A stretch of 64,000 bases of DNA from Rikenellaceae bacterium (GTDB lineage: Bacteria > Bacteroidota > Bacteroidia > Bacteroidales > Rikenellaceae), in assembly GCA_015059955.1 (NCBI GenBank), contig SUZK01000002.1:62001-126000 (forward strand), written 5' to 3'. This document shows positions 1-10,133 of the stretch, piece after piece. A program made the position numbers and the translations under genes. The stretch's first letter is position 1. Each line of letters opens with the position of its first letter. The notes beneath the pieces are model-generated. The model was not told the DNA's origin, did no database searches, and worked only from the letters and a program-made list of their open reading frames with translations.

Positions 1-2598
1 GCGCAACGAGCCGAGCTTACCAGTGTAGATAACGATACCATCACGGATGACACGTATAGGCGTGTTGCGCTGCATCTTACCCTCGCGCACGATACATCCC
101 GCTACGGTGCCCACCTTCGATATCTTGAAGGTCTCCATAACCTCCGTCGAGCATACAATCTCCTCCTTCATCACTGGCTCCAACATACCCTCGATAGCAT
201 CCTTAATCTCGTTGATGGCGTCGTAGATGATAGAGTATAGACGGATGTCGATCTGCTCCTTCTCGGCAGCCTTACGTGCTGCAGCCGAAGGACGCACCTG
301 GAAGCCCACGATGATGGCGTTAGATGCCGCTGCAAGCAGTACGTCCGACTCCGATATCTGACCTACCGCCGAGTGGATAACGTTCACCTGTACGGTCTCC
401 TTCGAGAGCTTGATGAGCGAGCCTGTCATAGCCTCCACCGAGCCATCCACATCACCCTTGACGATGATGTTAAGCTCCTTGAACGAGCCTATGGCGATAC
501 GACGACCAATCTCGTCGAGTGTCACGTGCTTCTGTGTCATGATGCCCTGCATGCGCTGCAACTGCTCACGCTTGTTGGCAATCTCGCGTGCCGAGCGGTC
601 ATCCTCCATGACGTTGAAGGTATCACCCGCCTGGGGCGCACCGTTAAGACCGAGCACCTGTACTGGTGTCGATGGGCCTGCCTCGGTAACCTTGCGGCCA
701 TTCTCGTCGAACATAGCCTTTACACGGCCAGTGTATGTGCCCGAGAGGAGTACATCACCTACGCGCAACGTACCGTTCTGCACCATGATTGTCGCTACAT
801 AGCCACGACCCTTGTCCAACATCGACTCGATAACGGCTCCCGATGCCTTACGGTCGGGGTTAGCCTTAAGCTCGAGCATCTCAGCCTCAAGGAGCACCTT
901 CTCGAGGAGCTTGTCGAGGTTCATGCCCTTCTTTGCCGACACCTCCTGACACTGGTACTTACCGCCCCAGTCCTCTACGAGGTAGTTCATCTGTGATAGC
1001 TGCTCGCGGATATGGTCGGCATTAGCCTGAGGCTTATCCATCTTGTTGATGGCGAATACCATAGGCACGCCCGCTGCTGAGGCGTGGTTGATAGCCTCGA
1101 CGGTCTGTGGCATGACGCTGTCGTCGGCAGCCACGATGATGATAGCCACGTCGGTCATCTTAGCACCACGGGCACGCATCGCCGTAAAGGCCTCGTGACC
1201 AGGGGTGTCAAGGAATGTAATCTTCTGGCCGTTGAGCTCTACTGAATATGCACCGATGTGCTGGGTGATACCACCAGCCTCGCCTGCCGTAACATTTGTC
1301 TTACGTATGTTATCGAGCAGCGACGTCTTACCGTGGTCTACGTGACCCATTACGGTAACGATAGGTGGACGTGGCACGAGGTCTTCGTCGCTATCGGCGT
1401 CGGTCTCGATAGCCTCCTGAATCTCCACCGATACGAACTCCACCTTGAAGCCGAACTCCTCGGCAACAACCACCAATGCCTCAGCGTCGAGACGCTGGTT
1501 GATAGATACCATAAGGCCGAGGTTCATACATGCCGAGATAACCTCCATTGGCGACACGTTCATCATGGTGGCGAGCTCACTCACGGTCACGAACTCCGTA
1601 ACCTTGAGCACGCTGCGCTCCATCTCCTCGCGCTCCATCTCCTCGTTCATGCGCTCACGAACCTCCTCGCGCTTCTCCTTACGATACTTAGCACCCTTCG
1701 ACTTAGTACCCTTAGCCGTGAGGCGTGCCAACGTATCCTTTATCTGCTTCTGTACATCCTCATCCGACACCTCTGGGCGTACCACAGGCTTTGGCTGAGG
1801 CTTCTGCTTGTTCTTCTTCTTGCCAGCCTGCTGCTGTGCCTGCTGCTGGTTGCCACCATGCTGCTGTGGCTGCTGGTTGCCACCCTTGTTGCCGCCCTTC
1901 TCGTTCTTAGGGTTGTTCTTACCCTCCTTGGCTACGTTCACCTTCTCCTTCTCGAGACGCTTACGCTTGTGCTTGCCACCAGGAACCATGTTTGATACAT
2001 CCATGGTACCCAAAATCTTTGGGCCATCGAGCTGCGACACCTCAGGACGGTATACCGAGTCGCGCTTAGGCTGTGCTGGCTCCTCGACCTTAGGTGCCTC
2101 CACCTTAGGCTCTGCAACAACCTTAGGTGCCTCCACCTTAGGCTCCTCGCGCTTGGGCTGCTCAGGCTCTACAACCTTAGGTGCCTCGACCTTTGGAGCC
2201 TCCACCTTAGGCTCAGCGGCCTTAGGTGCCTCCTCCTTCTTGCCACCGAGGTCTATCTTACCGAGGATCTTTGGGCCACGCACCTCATCCTTCACGCTGA
2301 TAACGTTCGACTTGATTACGAGCTCCTCGTCCTCCTCCTTATCCTTCTGCGATGGGGTGTTGATGCTCACCGAAGCCTTCTGCTGTATGCGCTCACGCAC
2401 AGCGTTGCGCTCGTTGCCCGACTGTCGGTTGCCACCAAACTCCTTCTCCAATGCGGCATATACCTCGGCAGAGACTGGCGATGAGGGTGAGCAGTCGCTC
2501 TGCAAGCCCTTACGCTGGAGGAAGTCGGCGAGCGTGTTGAAGCCCACCTTAAACTCCTTAGCTACCTGTATAAGCCTAACTTTTCTATTGTTATCCAT
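1..2598 (-). CDS. infB: Translation initiation factor IF-2, C-terminus beyond window start
   Basis: Minus-strand reading from ATG at 2598 ([16 protein letters not shown]...), PKVEAPK/Gln-Gly rich linker, then GTPase domain; follows rimP-nusA. Confidence 0.95.
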   Translation of the reverse strand, partial: MDNNRKVRLIQVAKEFKVGFNTLADFLQRKGLQSDCSPSSPVSAEVYAALEKEFGGNRQSGNERNAVRERIQQKASVSINTPSQKDKEEDEELVIKSNVISVKDEVRGPKILGKIDLGGKKEEAPKAAEPKVEAPKVEAPKVVEPEQPKREEPKVEAPKVVAEPKVEAPKVEEPAQPKRDSVYRPEVSQLDGPKILGTMDVSNMVPGGKHKRKRLEKEKVNVAKEGKNNPKNEKGGNKGGNQQPQQHGGNQQQAQQQAGKKKNKQKPQPKPVVRPEVSDEDVQKQIKDTLARLTAKGTKSKGAKYRKEKREEVRERMNEEMEREEMERSVLKVTEFVTVSELATMMNVSPMEVISACMNLGLMVSINQRLDAEALVVVAEEFGFKVEFVSVEIQEAIETDADSDEDLVPRPPIVTVMGHVDHGKTSLLDNIRKTNVTAGEAGGITQHIGAYSVELNGQKITFLDTPGHEAFTAMRARGAKMTDVAIIIVAADDSVMPQTVEAINHASAAGVPMVFAINKMDKPQANADHIREQLSQMNYLVEDWGGKYQCQEVSAKKGMNLDKLLEKVLLEAEMLELKANPDRKASGAVIESMLDKGRGYVATIMVQNGTLRVGDVLLSGTYTGRVKAMFDENGRKVTEAGPSTPVQVLGLNGAPQAGDTFNVMEDDRSAREIANKREQLQRMQGIMTQKHVTLDEIGRRIAIGSFKELNIIVKGDVDGSVEAMTGSLIKLSKETVQVNVIHSAVGQISESDVLLAAASNAIIVGFQVRPSAAARKAAEKEQIDIRLYSIIYDAINEIKDAIEGMLEPVMKEEIVCSTEVMETFKISKVGTVAGCIVREGKMQRNTPIRVIRDGIVIYTGKLGSLR

Positions 2599-2627
2599 CA
2601 ATATATCCTTTCTTTAATCGTTATCAA

Positions 2628-3860
2628 CTACTCCTCAAACTCTGCCTTAAGGATGGCTACCACCTGCTCAGCCTGCTCTATCTCGAGGTCGGCACGCTGT
2701 GCTATCTCCTCTACCGATAGTTCGAGCACGCTCTTAGCGGTGTCGCAGCCTGCGCTCTTCAACGCCTCGATGATCCAAGCGTCGATCTCGTCTGCGAACT
2801 CAGTAAGTGCTACGTCCTCCTCCTCAATCTCGCGGTATACGTCGATGTCGTAGCCTGTGAGCATCTTCGAGAGACGGATGTTAAGACCACCCTTACCGAT
2901 GGCGAGCGATACCTCCTCAGGCTTGAGGTATACCGAGGCTGTCTTGCGCTCCTCGTCGATGGTGATAGTCGAGATCTTTGCTGGGTTCAATGAACGCTGA
3001 ATCATAAGCGATGTGTTAGCCGTGAAGTTAACGACGTCGATGTTCTCGTTGCGCAACTCCTTGACGATGGTGTAGATACGTGAGCCCTTCATGCCGACGC
3101 ATGCACCTACTGGGTCGATACGGTCGTCATACGACTCAACGGCAACCTTAGCACGCTCACCAGGGATACGCGCAATCTTCTTGATGGTGATAAGACCATC
3201 ATAAATCTCAGGGACCTCCTGCTCGAAGAGACGCTCGAGGAACTGGTTGTCGGTACGCGATAGGATGATACGTGGCTGGTTGTTGTTCATCTCCACCGAC
3301 TTAACGATAGCCTTGATGGTGTCGCCCTTGCGGTAGAAGTCGTTAGGAATCTGCTCCATCTTGGGGAGTACGAGGTCGTTATCCTCGTCGTCGCGTACGA
3401 GTACCTCCTTCTTCCATACCTGGTATACCTCGCCAGAGATAATCTCGCCCACCTTCTCCGAGTACTTCTCGAAGAGGGCAGCCTTCTCAAGGTCGAGGAT
3501 ACGTGATGCGAGGTTCTGGCGTAGCGAGAGCACTGCACGACGACCAAACTTGGTCATGTCAATCTGGTCGGCATACTCGTCGCCAATCTCGTATGATGGG
3601 TCGATGGCCTTAACCTCCGAAAGAGATATCTCGGTGTTCTCATTCTCGAGGGCGTCATCCTCCACTACTACGCGGTTGCGCCAAATCTCAAGGTCGCCCT
3701 TCTCAGGGTTGATGATAACATCGAAGTTCTCGTCGCTTTCGAACTGCTTCTGTAGAGCGTGACGGAAAACATCCTCCAACACTCCGATGAGTGTTGCGTT
3801 GTCGATGCTCTTAAGCTCTTTGAACTCAGCAAAGTTGCTGATAAGATTAATGTACTTCAT
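2628..3860 (-). CDS. nusA: Transcription termination/antitermination factor NusA
   Basis: 410 aa ORF with S1/KH motifs (GACVGMKGSRI, AIGKGGLNIRLS); order rimP-nusA-infB. Confidence 0.97.
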   Translation of the reverse strand: MKYINLISNFAEFKELKSIDNATLIGVLEDVFRHALQKQFESDENFDVIINPEKGDLEIWRNRVVVEDDALENENTEISLSEVKAIDPSYEIGDEYADQIDMTKFGRRAVLSLRQNLASRILDLEKAALFEKYSEKVGEIISGEVYQVWKKEVLVRDDEDNDLVLPKMEQIPNDFYRKGDTIKAIVKSVEMNNNQPRIILSRTDNQFLERLFEQEVPEIYDGLITIKKIARIPGERAKVAVESYDDRIDPVGACVGMKGSRIYTIVKELRNENIDVVNFTANTSLMIQRSLNPAKISTITIDEERKTASVYLKPEEVSLAIGKGGLNIRLSKMLTGYDIDVYREIEEEDVALTEFADEIDAWIIEALKSAGCDTAKSVLELSVEEIAQRADLEIEQAEQVVAILKAEFEE

Positions 3861-3900
3861 TTTAGTGTTATATTTTGTTTTTGTTTTGATTACTACTTAA

Positions 3901-4368
3901 TTATTTGAAGTCGAGATACTCTTTTGTGTATTTGATCTCCTCCCATTTGTAGCTCTTGGTCACCTCTACTGTCACCTTGCGCTTCTTACCCTCTACGAGC
4001 TGCTTCTCCTCGTAGGATAGCTCTATACCCTCTTCGGTGGCATTGTTGAGCTTTGCTAAGATCTTGATGCCATCCTTGAGCAGTACCTCTACCGAACTGC
4101 CGATAATCTTCTTGTACTGGCGCAAGAGCTTGAGCTCCGAGCCTATGCCTGCCGATGCCACCATCAACGAGTAGTCCTCCACTTCGCGGTCGAGCTCCGC
4201 CTCAATGGCGCGATTTAGCTTGGCGCAATCCTCCAACATCACGGCGCTGTCGCTATCAATGAGTAGCTCAATCTCGCCCATAGGCGTGGTCTTACACTCA
4301 ACGACAAACATGTCGCTACCCTCGAGCTGTCGCTCGGCAATCTCTATAACTCGCTTAGCATCAATCAT
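3901..4368 (-). CDS. rimP: Ribosome maturation factor RimP
   Basis: 155 aa ORF directly upstream of nusA; RimP-like sequence. Confidence 0.93.
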   Translation of the reverse strand: MIDAKRVIEIAERQLEGSDMFVVECKTTPMGEIELLIDSDSAVMLEDCAKLNRAIEAELDREVEDYSLMVASAGIGSELKLLRQYKKIIGSSVEVLLKDGIKILAKLNNATEEGIELSYEEKQLVEGKKRKVTVEVTKSYKWEEIKYTKEYLDFK

Positions 4369-4413
4369 ATACTCTTGTGTTTTATCCTATTCCCTTAACA
4401 TATATCTACGAAA

Positions 4414-4435
4414 TAAGGGGACTCCCGTCCCCTTA
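4414..4435 (-). promoter_or_regulatory. Perfect hairpin in the 5' leader of rimP-nusA-infB
   Basis: TAAGGGGAC-TCCC-GTCCCCTTA, 9-bp stem, downstream of TATCTTTG (minus) promoter-like element near 4455. Confidence 0.6.
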
Positions 4436-4505
4436 CTCTCGCACTTTTACGATGCAAAGATAGCTAAAATTTTTTATTTTACAATATATATATAGGTATT
4501 TTTTG

Positions 4506-5633
4506 CTACCACACCGTCACAGCAAGGATTATGACAACCATGATGGCTGTGACAAATAGTGTGAATATCGACACCATCAATGTGCGTCGTGGCGATAGTT
4601 GCTTGCCCATATATTTGAAGTCACTAAACGACTTACGATGCCATAGGTTAATGTTGCCTCTAAGCCATTCGGCGTAGCCCTCGATATCGAGGTTGCGATG
4701 CTCCAAAAACCAGCTCTCCGTGGCGTTGTCAAGTAGTGGTGCATCACACCACGAGAAGGCCTTACACCACGCCACCTCGTGAGGCTTGTCTCTGCTCGCT
4801 GATGGCTCAATGCCGAGACATACGACCAACTCGTTTTTGTTGCCGCCGTGCCAATATTGGCGTTGCTTCATAGCCGCTACGATACCCTGCGTGGCGTCGA
4901 ACATAAGCACGAAGATATGTATCTGAGCTTCAGCGCCGTAGTAGCCGTTGATGCGCTGTATTGCGCGCTGCATCGAGCGTGTTATCTCGACACCTCTGAG
5001 GCGTGGCGAGACGAGTACCGCATCTACGTCGAGTCTCTCTTCCGTGATGGGCGGGTACTCTATAAGGCCAAGCTGTGCCGCCTCCTTGTCGCTAATATCC
5101 TCGTGCCTAAATATCGAGTTTGAGTCGCGCACGTAGTTTACATATAGCCCCTCGTATGTAGCCGTCACCAGGTGGTCGTAGTTGTCGTCGAAGGGCTTCA
5201 TCTGACCACCACCGCCCGATACGCAGTTGGGGTGCGGAGGGTCTATCTCCTCCTCCTCGGTAATCCACATTTGGCATATTTTGAGGTAGCCCTCATACTC
5301 AATCTCAATCTCTTTGCCCGTATTTAGTGTGCAGAACCATATGTCTGGATGATGTACATACCTGACGACCGTTCGTGTGTGCGTCTTACCCTTTGAATCG
5401 GTATAGGTAACATGTTCTATTACGCGCTCGGTCCATGCCTCGTGGTGGTATACGGCTGTGGCATAGCCGCTTAGATACTCTCGGTCGCGACGTATGCGGT
5501 ACATTGCCCAGATGATGGGTAGTTCTGCTATGATAGCTGCGATGACGTATAGTGGCCACCACTCGGCAACGCCTGCGACAAGGTATGTTATCGCGGCAGC
5601 AGCTACGGGAAGTATGTATAGTAGGCGATACAC
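4506..5633 (-). CDS. Hypothetical membrane protein, N- and C-terminal TM segments
   Basis: 375 aa ORF, hydrophobic ends, adjacent to LemA-like gene. Confidence 0.75.
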   Translation of the reverse strand: MYRLLYILPVAAAAITYLVAGVAEWWPLYVIAAIIAELPIIWAMYRIRRDREYLSGYATAVYHHEAWTERVIEHVTYTDSKGKTHTRTVVRYVHHPDIWFCTLNTGKEIEIEYEGYLKICQMWITEEEEIDPPHPNCVSGGGGQMKPFDDNYDHLVTATYEGLYVNYVRDSNSIFRHEDISDKEAAQLGLIEYPPITEERLDVDAVLVSPRLRGVEITRSMQRAIQRINGYYGAEAQIHIFVLMFDATQGIVAAMKQRQYWHGGNKNELVVCLGIEPSASRDKPHEVAWCKAFSWCDAPLLDNATESWFLEHRNLDIEGYAEWLRGNINLWHRKSFSDFKYMGKQLSPRRTLMVSIFTLFVTAIMVVIILAVTVW

Positions 5634-5642
5634 GCTAAGCGA

Positions 5643-6164
5643 TTATGAGAATAGCTCAATATCGTTCTCGCGGCGACTCTTTACCACCTCTGCTGTGGCA
5701 TCCGATGTAATCACCTCGTACTCGATGACGCTCCTATTCGATATAAACCACTTCGAAGGCATCGACTCGAGCAGTGTCTCACGCACGCGGATGATGTCGA
5801 GCATGCGCTGCTGTGCCGAGGCGAAGAGCGAGCGCTGCACCTCGATAGACTGCATCAGCTTGTCGTAGAGACGCGTGTCAAATGTTGGGTTCTGCTCCTG
5901 TATCATCTTGAATAGCTCGTTGTTACCACCCGAGTAGCGACCTGCGATAAGCTCAGGATATATCTTCTCGAAGGTCTTGCGATACTCATCCGTGACGCCC
6001 GCCTCCTGCTTCAGCGTCTTCCACATAGTGTCGTATACCGACTCAATCTTACCACGCTGTGCCTCCGCCTCCTTGCGTAGGGCAACCTCACGATTGTTGT
6101 AACTAAAGTACATGGCAACAAGTGCTATGATAAGCACACCACCAACAATTAATGCGATAATCAT
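5643..6164 (-). CDS. LemA-like membrane-anchored protein
   Basis: N-terminal TM then YDTMWKTLKQEAGVTDEYRKTFEKIYPELIAGRY...NPTFDTRLYDKLMQSIEVQR. Confidence 0.75.
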   Translation of the reverse strand: MIIALIVGGVLIIALVAMYFSYNNREVALRKEAEAQRGKIESVYDTMWKTLKQEAGVTDEYRKTFEKIYPELIAGRYSGGNNELFKMIQEQNPTFDTRLYDKLMQSIEVQRSLFASAQQRMLDIIRVRETLLESMPSKWFISNRSVIEYEVITSDATAEVVKSRRENDIELFS

Positions 6165-6253
6165 ATTATTGATATTTTAGGGTTTTCGATACTCATCAAC
6201 AAAGGTACGATAATTTAGCGAAAAATTGTATACTCCGCTCTCTTTTTTTAATG

Positions 6254-6460
6254 TTAGTCCCATACGATTGCCTGTATTAGGTTGTCGCTAAATGTTTCAC
6301 TCTCTGGCTCGAAGCGCTTGTTGCACACCGGACAGAAGAAGGGTGCACTCTCATCGTTATCTTCGCCACATGTGGGACACGAGCAGTAGAAGCCCACGCC
6401 TGCCTCATGGTCGAAGCGTGTGCCACAACGCTCACAACTCATCTTATATACTACGCCCAT
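6254..6460 (-). CDS. Small zinc-ribbon protein
   Basis: 68 aa, paired Cys motifs CERCGTRF, CSCPTCGE, CPVCNKRF. Confidence 0.7.
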   Translation of the reverse strand: MGVVYKMSCERCGTRFDHEAGVGFYCSCPTCGEDNDESAPFFCPVCNKRFEPESETFSDNLIQAIVWD

Positions 6461-6646
6461 AAATCTAATGTTTTTAGGTTAAACACATCTTTAAAGTACT
6501 TGATTGATGGTGCAAAGTTGATGATGATTTTTGACAAGCTGTGTCAATACATGGTGTAATTTTAGCTATATATCGCTAATTGGGGCATTGTTTTATAACA
6601 ATTTTTACTATCTTTGTATTACTAACACCAAATATTGATAGTATAT

Positions 6647-7462
6647 ATGTCAGTTGAAAGCACAGTAAGAGCGGTGACAACACTACGCCTTACGGAGATG
6701 AAGCAGCGTGGCGAGAAGATAGCCATGCTCACCTCGTATGACTACTCTATGGCAAAGATTGTCGACCAGGCGGGTGTCGATGTTATCCTCGTTGGTGACT
6801 CGGCAGCTAACGTCATGGCGGGCTTCGAGACCACACTACCTATAACCTTGGATATGATGATCTACCACGCTAAGTCGGTTGTTCGTGCTGTGGAGCGAGC
6901 GTTGGTCGTTGTCGACCTTCCGTTCGGTACCTATCAGGGTAACTCGAAGGTGGCTCTCGACTCGGCGGTGCGCATCATGAAGGAGACCGAGGCCGATGCA
7001 GTGAAGCTTGAGGGTGGTGAGGAGATTTTGGAGTCTGTAAATCGTATCCTCTCGGCGGGCATCCCTGTTATGGGCCACCTCGGACTTACGCCACAGTCGA
7101 TACATAAGTTCGGCACATATAACGTGAGAGCTAAGGATGAGGCTGAGGCAGAGAAGCTTGTGCGCGATGCACATCTGCTCGAGGAGGCTGGCTGCTTCGC
7201 TGTTGTCTTGGAGAAGATACCCGCAAAGCTCGGTAAGCGAGTGTCGGAGGAGCTACATATCCCAACCATCGGTATTGGTGCTGGTGGCGACACCGACGGT
7301 CAGGTGCTCGTAGCTCACGATATGTTGGGTATTACGCAGGCCTTTTCGCCCCGTTTCTTGCGCCGTTATGCCGACCTCGGCACGACAATTTCGGAGGCTG
7401 TAGGTCACTATGTCGACGATGTTAAGAGCCGCGACTTCCCCAACGAGAAGGAGCAATATTAA
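6647..7462 (+). CDS. panB: 3-methyl-2-oxobutanoate hydroxymethyltransferase
   Basis: [31 protein letters not shown]..., [35 protein letters not shown] at 6647 follows TATCTTTG near 6607. Confidence 0.96.
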   Translation: MSVESTVRAVTTLRLTEMKQRGEKIAMLTSYDYSMAKIVDQAGVDVILVGDSAANVMAGFETTLPITLDMMIYHAKSVVRAVERALVVVDLPFGTYQGNSKVALDSAVRIMKETEADAVKLEGGEEILESVNRILSAGIPVMGHLGLTPQSIHKFGTYNVRAKDEAEAEKLVRDAHLLEEAGCFAVVLEKIPAKLGKRVSEELHIPTIGIGAGGDTDGQVLVAHDMLGITQAFSPRFLRRYADLGTTISEAVGHYVDDVKSRDFPNEKEQY

Positions 7463-7480
7463 TCCGCATAAGATAATATA

Positions 7481-7514
7481 AATAGGGGTGTTAGCTATTG
7501 CTGACACCCCTATT
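7481..7514. terminator. Bidirectional terminator between convergent panB and plsX
   Basis: AATAGGGGTGT...ACACCCCTATT. Confidence 0.8.
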
Positions 7515-7535
7515 TTATTGCTGATGCTCAATATG

Positions 7536-8585
7536 TTAGTTGTTCTCCTCTGCGGGCTTCACGTTTTTGAGAGCCTCGCGCAGGTGCGATGGGAAGTCGC
7601 CCTTGATGTCGCGCTCCATGGCGAGTATCATGCTGCAAATGGCGCGTGCCGAGGAGCTGCCGTGGCCAATCATCACGGGTGCGTTCACGCCCATCACCTG
7701 AAGGCCGCCAACGCTCTCTCCGTTCATAGCGTCCCAGAAGTCCTGCTGCCAGTAGAGCTTAGGCACTATGCGACCGAGTACTGGGCGCACGAAGTTCTTA
7801 AATCGTGGCTTTCCGCCACCGAGCTTGAAGTTGATGCGGTAGAGCGCCTCTGCCATCTTAAGGATGCTGTTGCCCACGAAGGCGTCGGCAACGACCACGT
7901 CGGCGGTGCGACCTGTGAAGATGTACGACGACTCGACGTTACCCACAAAGTTGTAATCCTTAGAGCCCTTCATCAGCTCATAGGTAGCCTTAGCCTGGGT
8001 GTTACCCTTGCCCTCCTCCTCGCCAATGTTGAGCAGAGCTACGCGTGGGTTTTCGAGGTGAAGTACCGACTTGGCGTATATCGAGCCGAGCAGACCATAC
8101 TGTGCCAATACCTCAGGCTTGGCATCTACGTTCAAGCCTACATCCATAAGGATGCCACGACGTATACCGTGCTCCGATGATATTGTAGGTATGAGTGTTG
8201 CCAAGACGGGACGTATCACACCCTCGATAGGCTTGATTACCTGCATCGAGCCGACCATCATAGCACCTGTTGAGCCAGCGCTCGCAAAGCCATCTATCTT
8301 CTTCTCTGCGAGGTACTTGAAACCCACAGTTATGCTTGAGTCCTTCTTTGCTACGAAGGCCTTAGCTGGGTGGTCGCCCATCTCGATAATCTCGGTGGTA
8401 TGCACCAAATCGAAGCTATCGGCAGATGCGCCATGCTTCTTGAGTAACTCTCTAATGCGCTTTTCGTCGCCGAAGAGTACGATGCGGCTATCCTTGTCAA
8501 TGAGCTTAAGCGCTCTCACAGCACCCTCCACAGCCACCTCAGGGGCGAAGTCGCCACCCATAGCGTCGATACCTATCTTAATCAT
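7536..8585 (-). CDS. plsX: Phosphate acyltransferase PlsX
   Basis: MIKIGIDAMGGDFAPEVAVEGAV; next to rpmF; internal ATG at 8585 preferred over 8627. Confidence 0.95.
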   Translation of the reverse strand: MIKIGIDAMGGDFAPEVAVEGAVRALKLIDKDSRIVLFGDEKRIRELLKKHGASADSFDLVHTTEIIEMGDHPAKAFVAKKDSSITVGFKYLAEKKIDGFASAGSTGAMMVGSMQVIKPIEGVIRPVLATLIPTISSEHGIRRGILMDVGLNVDAKPEVLAQYGLLGSIYAKSVLHLENPRVALLNIGEEEGKGNTQAKATYELMKGSKDYNFVGNVESSYIFTGRTADVVVADAFVGNSILKMAEALYRINFKLGGGKPRFKNFVRPVLGRIVPKLYWQQDFWDAMNGESVGGLQVMGVNAPVMIGHGSSSARAICSMILAMERDIKGDFPSHLREALKNVKPAEENN

Positions 8586-8616
8586 TGAGTTGAGTTTTAG
8601 GTTAATGAAAAAACAA

Positions 8617-8649
8617 AAAGAGCACAACCACTTATGCGGTGTGCTCTTT
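8617..8649 (-). terminator. Terminator-like hairpin between rpmF and plsX
   Basis: Minus: AAAGAGCACACC-gcataagt-GGTTGTGCTCTTT followed by TTGTTTTTT. Confidence 0.75.
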
Positions 8650-8661
8650 AATTAGTGAAGA

Positions 8662-8847
8662 CTACTCAGCTGCCTTCTTCTCGATAGCGAGCTTACCGCG
8701 ATAGAAGCCGCACTCAGGGCATACGCGGTGGTAAAGTACTGCTGAACCGCAGTTTGAGCAAGTTACTACAGTAGGAACTACTGCCTTGTAGTGAGTTCTT
8801 CTCTTGTCGCGTCGTGTAGACGAAACTTTGTGTTTTGGATGTGCCAT
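8662..8847 (-). CDS. rpmF: 50S ribosomal protein L32
   Basis: MAHPKHKVSSTRRDKRRTH...CSNCGSAVLYHRVCPECGFYRG. Confidence 0.97.
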   Translation of the reverse strand: MAHPKHKVSSTRRDKRRTHYKAVVPTVVTCSNCGSAVLYHRVCPECGFYRGKLAIEKKAAE

Positions 8848-8997
8848 CTTACAATATAATTTTTAAGTTTTATGTTTCATGTTAGTCGCGCTAACAGGCC
8901 GACGGATAAGCCATTAGCTTGACTCTGTACTCTAATTATCACTCCCCTCTATCAATCTCACTCTCTACTTGTTACTCTCCTCTAATCAATCACTCCT

Positions 8998-9564
8998 CTA
9001 ATCATTTGCCCCCTCCATCTGCTTTTTGAGTGTTTCGAGAAGCTCGCGGTTGTGGTCGTCGAGACTCACTACGTCGGCATCTGCGGCGCGAGCCTCTAAT
9101 GCTTCGAGCTCCTCCTCGCTAATCTGCTGGAATGATGCGAGCATCTCGGGGTTGCAGCCACCCTCCTCGTGTACACGGCGGTAGGGTAGTGAGAGAACTA
9201 TGCTCTCGTATATATACTGCGTGAGGTCGAGCATATCTTCCGAAGGCGATATCCACATCACCTCGCCATCGTAGTCGTCAATCTCGTCGGAGAACTTAAC
9301 AACCAACTCACCCTCGTAATTCACGGCGATGGGGCAATCCTCCAAGCAGCGGTCGCACTCGCAAATAACCTCACCTGTGATGGTTACATTTAGCTCGAGC
9401 ATCGTATCGCTACGCTTCATTGCAACATGAGCTTGGCAGCTACCGCCCTTGATTTCCACACGGTCGTATGCCTCGAATAGAGAGTCATCTACCTGAAAAT
9501 CAAACTCATAGTCACCACTCTTAAGCCCTTTGTAGGCTATCGAATACAACTTATTCTGCTCCAT
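8998..9564 (-). CDS. DUF177/YceD family protein
   Basis: CDRCLEDCPIAV motif, upstream of rpmF as is common; ATG at 9564 plausible (ORF opens at 9585). Confidence 0.8.
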   Translation of the reverse strand: MEQNKLYSIAYKGLKSGDYEFDFQVDDSLFEAYDRVEIKGGSCQAHVAMKRSDTMLELNVTITGEVICECDRCLEDCPIAVNYEGELVVKFSDEIDDYDGEVMWISPSEDMLDLTQYIYESIVLSLPYRRVHEEGGCNPEMLASFQQISEEELEALEARAADADVVSLDDHNRELLETLKKQMEGAND

Positions 9565-9669
9565 TTCCGCACAATTAGTCTGCAAATTTACTATAAAAAA
9601 CTAAAATCTGCAAATTATTACTATTTTTGTGGCAAAGTTTTATGTAAAAAGATTTTCAAAGCGATAATT

Positions 9670-10062
9670 ATGGCACCCTTCAAAATTACTTTTTCGTGCT
9701 CCTTCGAGGAGTTTTGGCGCTATAATCTCTACGTCACGGGTAAGGTCTTTGCGGGTGACGAGTGCGTCGAGTTCATCAGCCATAGCGATAAGGTTGCTGA
9801 GGTTGGCGCTCCTCGTGAGTCGTTAACCAATATTTCGCGCCGTAAGCTACCTCTTGCGATAACCACTCAGGATGGTGATAGCCTTACCTTATATATATAT
9901 ATTGTGGCTCATACACTTCCTGCGACCAATAAGATAAGCGAGGCTCCAGCCTTCGAGTGCTGTGTGAGTGTCGAGCACGATGGTAAGATGCTTCATAAGC
10001 GACGCTATGAGGTTGACCAGTGGAGTGGTGACAATATTGAGATAAAGGTTGAGGCTAAGTAG
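9670..10062 (+). CDS. Hypothetical protein
   Basis: 130 aa ORF, TATTTTTG promoter-like element upstream, terminator downstream. Confidence 0.7.
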   Translation: MAPFKITFSCSFEEFWRYNLYVTGKVFAGDECVEFISHSDKVAEVGAPRESLTNISRRKLPLAITTQDGDSLTLYIYIVAHTLPATNKISEAPAFECCVSVEHDGKMLHKRRYEVDQWSGDNIEIKVEAK

Positions 10063-10082
10063 ATGAGCCTCCGCACAAAATA

Positions 10083-10113
10083 TAATAGGCTGACCAATGC
10101 GGTCAGCCTATTA
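10083..10113. terminator. Bidirectional terminator
   Basis: TAATAGGCTGACC-aatgc-GGTCAGCCTATTA between convergent genes. Confidence 0.85.
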
Positions 10114-10133
10114 TGCTTCTATATCTCGGTATG

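Noticed and set aside
373-2617. Several plus-strand ORFs over infB
   Set aside because: Antisense of a strongly conserved gene; Leu/His-rich translations typical of shadow ORFs.
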